Assembly: GCF_963855985.1 (NCBI RefSeq)
Contig: NC_087097.1
Coordinates: 4,869,001 to 4,933,000, forward strand
Origin: Ostrinia nubilalis
Taxonomy: Eukaryota; Arthropoda; Insecta; Lepidoptera; Crambidae
Reading direction: 5' to 3'
Length of the DNA: 64,000 nt
Each line of letters opens with the position of its first letter. Position 1 is the first letter of the stretch. The notes under the pieces are model-generated. The model worked only from the letters and a program-made list of their open reading frames with translations. It searched no databases and was not told where the DNA came from. Of the stretch, positions 46,758-55,385 are shown piece after piece. A program made the position numbers and the translations under genes.

Positions 46758-46875
46758 GGCTGGATACCACCACCACCTAACTTTGACCGTAACTATAACG
46801 ATCCGGTGTTTTTGTATAGAGTTTGACAGATTTTTGACGTCTGTCAAACTTAAAGTAAGATGGTGCAAGTCAGCC
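46758..46875. mobile_element. Small PIF-type MITE
   Basis: Ends GGCTG...CAGCC with inverted GCACCATCTTACTTTAA-like subterminals, flanked by a perfect TAA duplication (46755-46757 and 46876-46878). Sister copy at 42219-42334. Confidence 0.7.
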
Positions 46876-46980
46876 TAAAACTACAGACCTGAAAAATTAT
46901 CGAGTAAGTGTTAGTCAATCATCGAACTACGAGGGATATGCCATGGGATCAGAAATTTATGAAGAGCTTCTTAATTTCTT

Positions 46981-47107
46981 ACAAGTGGCAAAACGTGACA
47001 GCTGTAATTTCAATAGGCCTTCGCTCCGGGCATTCTCCGGGGTTTCATTGTATGGCGTTATTTCACTCTGTGAAGGATTTTCTGAGCGATCTAAAACTGC
47101 CACTTGT
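46981..47107. mobile_element. Candidate MITE with 10-bp TIRs
   Basis: ACAAGTGGCA at 46981-46990 is exactly inverted at 47098-47107. A related half (ACAAGTAACAAAACGTGACAG) occurs near 46299. No clear target duplication. Confidence 0.4.
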
Positions 47108-47260
47108 CTAGGATCCCAGGATCGCAAAAGCGAATAGAGAATTCCACATCTTATCATTAGGAAAGCACTTTTCGATGAATGGCAGGTAGGTAGAGGCCGA
47201 CAAGACCACGAGTTTGGTAAGAGATTAACATTGTATCCCGATCATCTGCAGACTTATCAA

Positions 47261-47523
47261 GGCGACTGATTATTTAATGTTGGTAGGCAGAATATTCCTC
47301 ATTTAGCACAAAGTGGCCCATCTGTGTCCTCGTACAGTATCCCGGTAGTCTGTGGCCAGGCTAAGGCGAGTGGGCATGTCTCGACGAATGGGCGACTGAT
47401 TGTACCTAATGTTAGTAGGCAGAATATTCCTCATTTAGTACTGAGTGGACCATCTGCTTCCTCGTACAGTATCCTGGTAGTCTGTGGCCAGGCTAAGGCG
47501 AGCGGGCATGTCTCGACGAATGG
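47261..47523 (+). repeat. Tandem duplication of a 130-bp unit
   Basis: Two adjacent units (47261-47390 and 47391-47523) are roughly 90% alike by eye and begin GGCGACTGAT. The second is two bases longer near its start, keeping the unit close to a multiple of three, so an open frame runs through both with the shared run 'VVCGQAKASGHVSTNG'. I recognise no protein, and a stop precedes the first unit. It is probably a non-coding satellite-like duplication. Confidence 0.75.
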
Positions 47524-48450
47524 CATTACCCGCGATTAGCATACGTAATTACGCCGCTTATCGCCTTAATTGCACTGTAATGAATCAAGCCCTATTGACG
47601 CGCCGTATATTATTTTGTAATGTGGTGTTTAAGGAGGCACAGGGGAAAAATAGAACAGGTCTATCTCACGATTTCTTTTTTAATTTTAAGACAGACAAGA
47701 TGTAGTATTATGATGTCAATTACTTTAAGTGCTGTGTTTAAGGGTTTTAAAAATTGGTCTCGTTTGATAAAGTATGTTGACTTTTTACTGATTTCACGGC
47801 AGATTACCCAGACTTTTTTTCTTAGTGCAGTGAACTGTTGATTTTTACTTGATACTGTCAAAGAAGGGAAAGATGAAGCATCCAGGATATTTCCAAACCG
47901 AATTATACTCTGTTTTTCTTTGTCATGTTATTGTACTTTATTATCCAAATTAAGGGCTGGTAGAAGTACCTAATTAAAATCAGAGTATTTCTACAAATGA
48001 TATCAAAACACTAAACAGAATAAGACCACAAAATAGTGCACCGCAAAAAACGTATCGTGACTTATTCATACATTGTCGCAAACAAGCTCTGTCTGTCAAG
48101 CAAATCTGTCACTTATTGCCGCTGGGACCCGCTTTCGCTGCATTAACATTTTATTAACATTTCCCGGGCGTCATTAGGGTTGATATTTGAATATCTTTGG
48201 ATCGGAAATGCACAAATTAAGGGAGTGATCTGTTGCTCGTAATGAGCCCGCGAACGTAATGACGGAGGGAACAAAACAACACTCTGCTTACCTCAGCGGG
48301 TAACGAACGGAGGCTCTGTATTGAGGAGAGCGCTTCTTTGACTCTTTGACTACATGTGGGGTAATTTTTTGAATGGATTTCCGTTTTTCCACCAGAGCAA
48401 GTTAAGGAATAGGGACTATTAGGGAATAGTTTTGACAAATGACTATATTT
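47524..48450. other. Non-coding, no gene recognised
   Basis: No exon or repeat that I can support. Confidence 0.4.
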
Positions 48451-48523
48451 TTTATTTTTTTTATGCTAGACAAGGCAGTTATTTGACCGCAATCGCACCT
48501 GGTGTTAAATGAGATGCAGATAT
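48451..48523 (-). mobile_element. LINE 3'-end fragment
   Basis: Reverse complement of the last ~70 bp of the tail at 4830-4950 and 54488-54655 (CATCTCATTTAACACCAGGT ... GCCTTGTCTAGCATAAAAAA), ending in an A-rich tail. Third copy of this family in the window. Confidence 0.6.
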
Positions 48524-49089
48524 TATGCGTAGATAATACTAAACTGTGCAGATTAGAGTTTAGGCTATGTATGGCCTTATTGGCTCAAGAATCGTTGTGA
48601 AACCAATAAAAGGCATTCCAAATCTGAAAACAAAAAGCTTGACGTAGCCCTTTACACACGACGATACACGTACGTGAGAGTAACTTTGAAAAAATCTCAT
48701 GCCCATGTAAACTTGTTTTTGCGGCCGCAATCGGCAGCGATCGCTCGTGAGAGATATTTACTCGCACACAGTGCCGCTCATTTAGTGTTGGGACCTGTCA
48801 GTGCTCGTTTACTCGGACTTAAAGTTGACTGCATTTTTTGGAACGAGAGGCGGCCAGTGTAAATATTGATTTTATGTGGTTATTGTTGTTTTCGGATAAG
48901 TGTTATAGTTTTATTTTATTACGAAAACAGTGATTATCCGAATGGAATACTTTTATTGTTATTTTATTGCATAAATTAATAATTATTACTACCACAAAAT
49001 TAAGTCGCACGATCGTAGCTGGTCGGTCAAACCTCCAGTAGTTGATTGAAAACTATTTTATTTGTTATTTGATATTATGGCTTAGTGTT
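48524..49089. other. Non-coding, no gene recognised
   Basis: A CG-containing region at 48655-48870 has two short frames but no domain. It may be the left flank of the decayed piggyBac element. Confidence 0.35.
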
Positions 49090-50270
49090 TAGTTGTTTTT
49101 CTATTTTAGTGCATCTTAAATATGAAGGATGTGTCGTAGCATTATTTGGAAACGCAACCGACTATGAAATTAAAGATTTTCATGACTAAAAAGACCAGGA
49201 AACACAATTTCGGGTTTTTACGGACTTTGAAGAGTAGAATACCAAATATGAAAGCTCAGGAGACGAAGTAGACCCTGAACATGAATCAGCAAGGCTGGTC
49301 AGACATTTTAAAAATACTATGTGGCAAGCAAAAGCTGAAACAAAAGCCACGTCCGCTACAAAATACAGGGTCAATTTGGAAGAAAATTCAAACAAATTGA
49401 ATTCGTACTCCAACTGAGTATCTCAATTGATTATTTTGATGACACATTTTACAAAGAGATGGCTAGGTGTACAAACTTGCACTACATGCGTTAAATCGAT
49501 AAAGAATTAAAAACTATTAGAACCGAAATTGCAATAGTGTTCGGTGCACATATTTTCATGAGATGCCTTCCGGACCCACTTTTGCATATGTACTGGCACA
49601 CTAGTATAAAAAATAGGGGCTTATTGCTAACAAAATAGTTCATAACCGATTTGTACACACACGACATTCCCTTTATGTATTTTACCATGACCAACTAGCA
49701 GAAACAGAACAAGACAACAGCTTTGGAAGGTGCAACCCATGGTAAATAAAGGATCAATATACATGCAAAGAGGTCCATCTTATTATTCAATCGTTGAACG
49801 ATATGAGTGGTGTAGATTCTGGACTAACAAATGGAATGCCACCAAACCTTTATTACAAGATAATAGGGTTTGAAAGTTCTAGTTTAAATTTTGAACCTGG
49901 CAGTTGTTAATTCGCGGCGGCTTTAGAAAACTGATTGCACAGCTAATGGATATTCAAAAAAAGACATTTTAGCATTACTAGATTTTCGTTTCAGCATAGC
50001 TGAGGCTTTAAACAGATATCCTAATAAAGAGCATCGTGTCGAAAATTTACTAAACGACTCGACATCCATAAACAATATAATATAGACTTTTAAGGTCAGA
50101 AGGCAAATGATAACACAGATGAGAACGATTACCTGGCTAAAAAGCACCGAGGTGTTACATGTTGGAAGGATGTTCTAGCTGGTCAAAAATTAAATGTGCT
50201 AAGTGAGATGTTTTCTCGCAAAAAAGCTGTTTCCAGTCACATCATCTTAAGCCATAAAAATGACATTTAT
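49090..50270 (+). pseudogene. Decayed piggyBac-type transposase lacking the catalytic core
   Basis: Reading across frameshifts, the plus strand gives 'FDDTFYKEMARCTNLHYM', 'EIAIVFGAHIFMRCLP..', 'MYWHTSIK' and '..RFVHTRHSLYVFYHDQ', the order seen in the N-terminal half of PGBD-type piggyBac transposases. Then comes 'SLNDMSGVDSGLTNG', equivalent to the conserved 'NRHMGGVDLLDS' segment, and 'LNLAVVNSRRL', matching the 'LDLAVVNSWLLYR' block, followed by 'LLDFRFSIAEALNRYP'. The middle that carries the catalytic aspartates in intact proteins is missing, and at least ten stops interrupt the rest. It is an inactive, internally deleted copy. Family assignment is by motif order from memory. Confidence 0.7.
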
Positions 50271-50567
50271 TTGTGTAGGTACTATTAATTATAAAGTAAT
50301 TTTGTTCTATTTTACAATCTCTTAATAATCATCTCGGACCTCATATTGGTACCAACCAAACTAATAAAGGTTTTTACTTTGCAAGTTTGTCAAAAGGTGG
50401 ATATTTTTTAATTAATTCGTTTTTTGTAAGACAATTTGCTAAAAGAGGTTTAATTGCTTGTTAAATTATAGCTTACTCTTTACTTATAGGGGTCTTTTAC
50501 CAAATGAATACTTATGTGCTCATAAATTAGTAGTTTTCATTAAATAAATTAACTAAGTAGTATAACA

Positions 50568-50617
50568 CTCACTATCGTGAGACTAACAAATTATACCGAA
50601 GCCTCACTATCGTGAGG
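50568..50617. repeat. Paired hairpin repeats downstream of the piggyBac relic
   Basis: CTCACTATCGTGAG (50568-50581) and CCTCACTATCGTGAGG (50602-50617) are two short palindromes with TATC loops, 34 bp apart. Such repeats could be subterminal sequences of the adjacent piggyBac-type element. No TTAA border was identified. Confidence 0.55.
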
Positions 50618-51241
50618 GCATACTTTCAGGAAAACTGAAAATTCAAAATTTTTTAAAGTATTTTTCTAATCTTATTTAAACTCTAAAATAACCCCTAAGT
50701 AAAGTTTTATTAAAATATTGACACTTTTTTATTCTCGTGTGTAAAGGGGTAGACGTAACAGTGGATGTGCTTCCTTGAGTACCTATTACGTTGAGGCTAT
50801 GAGATCAAGTAGACGCAGAGCAATTTTATGAATCAAATTTTGAAACAGGCAGGTAGAGCAAGGTTTTTCAGTTTACCTATGGTATGGTTTAAGGATCATT
50901 TATAATATAAATAAGCTTTGGGAACCTCCACGCTTTGAGAGACAAAGAACAAAATTCTGATTCTATGTTCCGCCCAAGTCATTCATCGCTGTAACATCAT
51001 TTACTTCGCTTGCACCTTCTAATCTCCACCGTCATTTCAAATACTCCTGTCAATAAGAAGTCCGCCTCCACACCCGCGGGCCAATACTCGTTATTAATAA
51101 GAAACGGTAGCTCCCGGCCAGACGGACGGTGGACGGAGACATTTGTAATGACGCTAAATAGTGGCGCGCGGTAGGTGCCCTGCGCACGAGTAATGCGTTC
51201 ACAACTCGGGGGACGGTGTTGTACAGTATGCAATCATTTCT
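50618..51241. other. Non-coding, no gene recognised
   Basis: AT-rich, with a CG-richer portion at 51050-51220 without coding signal. Confidence 0.4.
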
Positions 51242-51372
51242 TATTTCGTTCGTTCATTTCAGCCAAATGATGTCCTTGACAAAGGCCTCCCCCAAGGATT
51301 TCCATAACGATAGGTCCTGCGCTCGCATCCAGGTTCTTCCCGCGACCTTCACCAGATCGTCGTTCCACCCTT
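51242..51372 (-). mobile_element. RTE-type LINE terminal fragment
   Basis: Matches the RTE-type terminal segment (CGTTCGTTCATTTCAGCCAA ... CTTCACCAGATCGTCG), ending where the family's 'WTDDLVKVAG' region begins. Confidence 0.6.
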
Positions 51373-52756
51373 CTTATTTGTAACACAGAATAAACGCAGA
51401 AACTGGTGGTTGTGTTTTACCAAGGACATTCCTGGTTTGAATCGAACTGATTGTCAGAAAATAAGATTTGGTGCTTGGAAAACGTCCGATTGAGCCATTT
51501 CGGACACTTTAAGATAAGGCTCATGGACCAGGTCGTGCAGGATGTACGTGACTTTAGTTGTTCCTGTTATTCCTATAACTTCTGCTGAATTTTTTAGTCG
51601 AGTGATTATGAAATGGGTCTTACTAAATCTAAAAACCCCGTATTTTACCCGATTAGACCCATCTAAGCATATTTTGTGAAAAATGTTTAGCCTTAATTTT
51701 TAACCGACTTCAACAAAAGGAGGAGGTTCTCAATTCGGTTGGTATATTTAGTACGTTTCTTTTGTTCAGACTGACACCGACTCCGAGAACATCAATCATG
51801 GTCATAATAATTGTCCTAATTAAATAAATAACGTAAAATTATTTTTCTACTTTTTAGTGCAGGTACATATTAGCAGGTAAAAACAAATTTTTAAAAAAAG
51901 TGCCATATTACATAACGCGGTCCAGCCAATAAGTCAGAAGCACCTATCTGCGTAATGTCTCGGGATCATTTACATATTTTAATGAGCGCGGGCCTATCTC
52001 TGCCTAGCCCAGGCAGCGCCCGCGTTTGTGCCTAGGCATGTTTGACGAATGGATTGTCTGGACTCTGGAGTGGCTAGCCAAATTAATGAGAGCTGATTTC
52101 GAATCTCCTCTGGAGGTACTTTCATAATGAAGGTAGAACGTTGTTCTTTTTCGAGATTGTGGGGTTCAGCTAATTTGAAATGTTGACCAACATGTGGTGT
52201 ACTGATTAAATTAATCCTGACTAGTTCCCATGAGTTGGTATGCGTATTATTGACTGGTGATTAGAATAGCGTTCGCGATCTGTATTTTAACTAGACTGCA
52301 GGACAGGTTACCAAATGAACGTATGCACCACGTCTATTTCATTCTCTAATATTAATGGTTAAGACTAGATGGATATTGAAGTGAACAAGAATTTATTTAA
52401 TGTAGGTAACTACAACGTAGAGGTTTCCGAGTGTCAAGCGAATTACGTCTTTAAAGTGGTTGAGAAAAGTAGTTTTTACGAGAACTTACGATTGTGAAAA
52501 GTAGTATACTTGGACCTTCATGAAATATCAAAGCAAATAACTAAGCTTTTCAGTACACCTTTACAAGTTTGTGTCCAGCCAGTCAATTAAAATATGGCGT
52601 TATATATACACACTTGCTGGCTTCTTAGTTTTCAATGGACACCAACTGCTAATTGATGAAAATCTCTCTATGTACTCGTACATCCCGAATTATGCGACTT
52701 CCAGTGGCCATTCTCGCGCAATTACATTGTGAAGACAGCCTCGTGCGAGCGAAGAC
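51373..52756. other. Non-coding, no gene recognised
   Basis: No gene. A CG-rich block at 51965-52035 is noted. Confidence 0.4.
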
Positions 52757-52984
52757 TGGCCATCAATTAGGAGTCTAATTACCACCAGTGCTGAATATGC
52801 AGGAGCTAGCTAATGCTGCTTCTTGGACCAGGCTGCCGTATTAGCATAACATCAGGAGTGTGGACAGTGCATGCACGGTAATGTACAACACAAGTGCGTA
52901 CTCATACTCTTACCACTTTATTAAAAGTTACACCATATTTGAACCCTGTTTTAAAATGACGTTTAGCAGGAAATGTCACTTTAA

Positions 52985-53159
52985 GAGTAGGCGCACACCG
53001 TTGATTTTTAGTTGGCCGGTAGTTGTGCCCGATTTTAATTTGTATGAAGAATCGGCCAAATCGAATCGGCGTAGTGTGCGCACTCCCATACATGAGCATA
53101 CTGATCAACTGCCCGACTAAACTATCGGCCGACGAAAAATCAACGGTGTGCGTCTACTC
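52985..53159. mobile_element. PIF/Harbinger-type MITE, TAA duplication
   Basis: Ends GAGTAGGCGCACACCGTTGA and the inverted copy at the right (one mismatch in the first 24 bp), flanked by TAA at 52982-52984 and 53160-53162. 175 bp, non-coding. It disrupts the first unit of the tandem array. Confidence 0.75.
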
Positions 53160-53510
53160 TAAAACAGTGTTCAACTAGGGTGTAACTTTTTATTAATAAT
53201 GTGGTTAATATACGAGTGCACACTGTAGATTGGTATTACACGTTGATGGTAGCATAGCGTGTAGACGCTGAAAGCATTTTGTGCTGGAAGTTTGTAGCCA
53301 AAAATGTCAGGAGTGAAGGGACTACTACATATTAAGATGTACCTAACTATAAAGAATGGGTAGGGGATAGCGTAGAGTATAATAATTACCACCAGTGCTG
53401 AATATGCACGAGGCTAGCTAATGCTGCTTCTTGGACCAGGGTGCCGGATTAGCATAACATCAGGAGTGCGGACAGTACACGGTATAGTGCAACTCTACAA
53501 GTGCGTAACT

Positions 53511-53638
53511 ATGCTTGCTTAAGTGAAGCAGCAAATCGAACGCACAGCGTTGAATAGAGCTCTGTGATTGGTTCGTGTGTGACCCTGTGCGTCCATGCGC
53601 ACTGTGAGATCTCATAGTAATATTTGTGAATACGGGCG
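53511..53638 (-). mobile_element. MITE copy, minus orientation, one end truncated
   Basis: Same family as 5711-5856, reversed. The right end TTTGTGAATACGGGCG is intact and followed by TTA, but about 20 bp of the other terminus are missing. It lies in array unit two. Confidence 0.7.
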
Positions 53639-53943
53639 TTAGTATGCAAATGCATACTATAGTTAGCTATTCCATGTTGATACGCTGGACGTTTGCAGCC
53701 AAAATTGACAGAAGTGAAGTGAGAAAAGTAGGTGGGGATACCACCACCACATATATGTAATTATAAAGAGTGGGATAGCGTAAAAAAGGGAGTATAATAA
53801 TTACCACCAGTGCTGAATATGCAGGAGCTAGCTAATGCTGCTTCTTGGACCAGGGTGCCGGATTAACATAATATTACGGGAGTGCGGACAGTGCATACAC
53901 GGTATTGTACAACACAAGTGCGTACTCATACATCATACTCTTA

Positions 53944-54105
53944 TGCCCGTAGGTCTTACAGTGCGCGTGGACCTCAGATCATAGAAAGGATGATCTGAGG
54001 CGTGGACGCACAGGGTGACACATGAACCAATCACAGAGCTCTATTCAACACTGTGCGTTCAATTTGCTGCTTCACTTAAGCAAGCTTCGTTGGTGAATAC
54101 AGGCG
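53944..54105 (+). mobile_element. MITE copy, plus orientation, with hairpin insert
   Basis: Same family as 5711-5856, flanked by TTA on both sides (53941-53943 and 54106-54108). It carries an extra 29-bp palindrome (53972-54000) bordered by a duplicated CGTGGA. It lies in array unit three at the site equivalent to the inverted copy in unit two. Confidence 0.75.
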
Positions 54106-54487
54106 TTAGTATACAAGTGCATACTATAGTTAGGAATTCCACGTTGATACTATATTCTGGACGTTTGTAGCCAAAATTGAAAGAAGTGAAGTGAAAAAAA
54201 TATGACTGTGCAACTATGAAGACTGGCCATCAATTAGGAGTCTAATTACCACCAGTGCTGAATATGCAGGAGCTAGCTAATGCTGCTTCTTGGACCAGGG
54301 TGCCGGATTAGCATAACATCAGGAGTGTGGACAGTGCACGGTATGGTGCATACTGTATGCTAGGTATATGCTCGAAGTTTGTAGCCAAAATTGACAAGAG
54401 TGTAGAGAGAAAAATAGATGGGGATAGTACTCGTACGATCATAAATTAGATATTTGAATATTAGGTGCTATGTAGAGTTAGTTAAAC

Positions 54488-54655
54488 GTGGAATTCGTTG
54501 CCTGCTGCTGTCTTTCCCGAAAACTATAATCCGGGCCTTTTCAAGGCGAGAGTGAATAGGCACTTACAGGGCAGATATGTACCATCCTAGACTGCATCCC
54601 ACTTAACATCAGGTGCGATTGTGGTCAAATACCTGCCTTGTTATGCATAAAAAAA
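54488..54655 (+). pseudogene. LINE C-terminal fragment with 3' end
   Basis: Reads '[18 protein letters not shown]' then '[15 protein letters not shown]' and stop, followed by a 3' UTR and a short A tail. The last ~105 bp are nearly identical to 4830-4950. The RT domain is absent. Confidence 0.75.
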
Positions 54656-54991
54656 GTCTTGGTCAAGTGGTTAGAGATGGTTTCTCTCATCTCTTATGAT
54701 CTTGATGCAATACCCAGTTGGAACACACTTTTTTTTCAGTTTTGTTAAGACATTACTTAGGTAGATGCTTGAAATGCTTGAATCAATTAGATTATACTTA
54801 TCTGCAATCGCCTGTACCTAAGGTAGGTGATATACCTTCATGTACAAAAACTGATAAACAGCTCAGTAAGAGTACCTCAAAACATCATGTCCTTTAGCCA
54901 TTCTACCTCACTAACCAGTGTCGATATCCCATAAACTCACACCACCTACATTTCTATTACCCGCACGTCCAATTCACAGCGCAGTCGCATC
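54656..54991. other. Non-coding, no gene recognised
   Basis: Spacer between a LINE tail and the hAT target duplication. Nothing recognised. Confidence 0.4.
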
Positions 54992-55385
54992 CTATAAATC
55001 AACGGTTCCCAAACTTATTTAGTCTACTGCCCACTTTGAGAATAAATTATTAGTATAGAAATTATCTAAGATATTGTCCAACTCTTTTCTTTAATCAATT
55101 GGGCTCTAAATATCCAACTTTCGTGTATAATAAACTACTGAAATTTTACAGTCTAATGTTTACTTTAGGTACGCGTATATTAAATAATCCTAAATATAAA
55201 ATGAATGAGCACACACACATTAATACACTACACAACACACTTTATACTTTACACAATAAACACACCAATTTGGAAGCTAGGATCTTGGTTCGGGGCCTAT
55301 TTATTTTATATAGTACTCTTCATTACTTATATTCATCACGTATGAGACGTGATAAACTCATATATACAAGTCGCGAGTGAACAAC

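Larger units (their letters stand above)
52757..54420 (+). repeat. Four-unit tandem array, about 420-bp units
   Basis: The segment ACCACCAGTGCTGAATATGC, followed by a conserved run through CTAATGCTGCTTCTTGGACC, starts at 52781, 53388, 53804 and 54248. Spacings are 607, 416 and 444 bp. Each unit continues with GGAGTGxGGACAGT and a GTTTGTAGCCAAAA block. The first spacing is enlarged by a MITE (52985-53159) and units two and three each contain another MITE. The units are non-coding as far as I can see. Confidence 0.8.

Noticed and set aside
52757..54420. CRISPR-like repeat array
   Set aside because: Units are about 420 bp with diverged content in a eukaryotic TE-rich context; no short regular spacers.
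55099..55380. Possible ORF1 upstream of the second LINE
   Set aside because: The frame opens at TTG; from its first ATG it is about 74 codons, with biased AT-rich content and no zinc knuckle or RNA-binding motif. More likely 5' leader.
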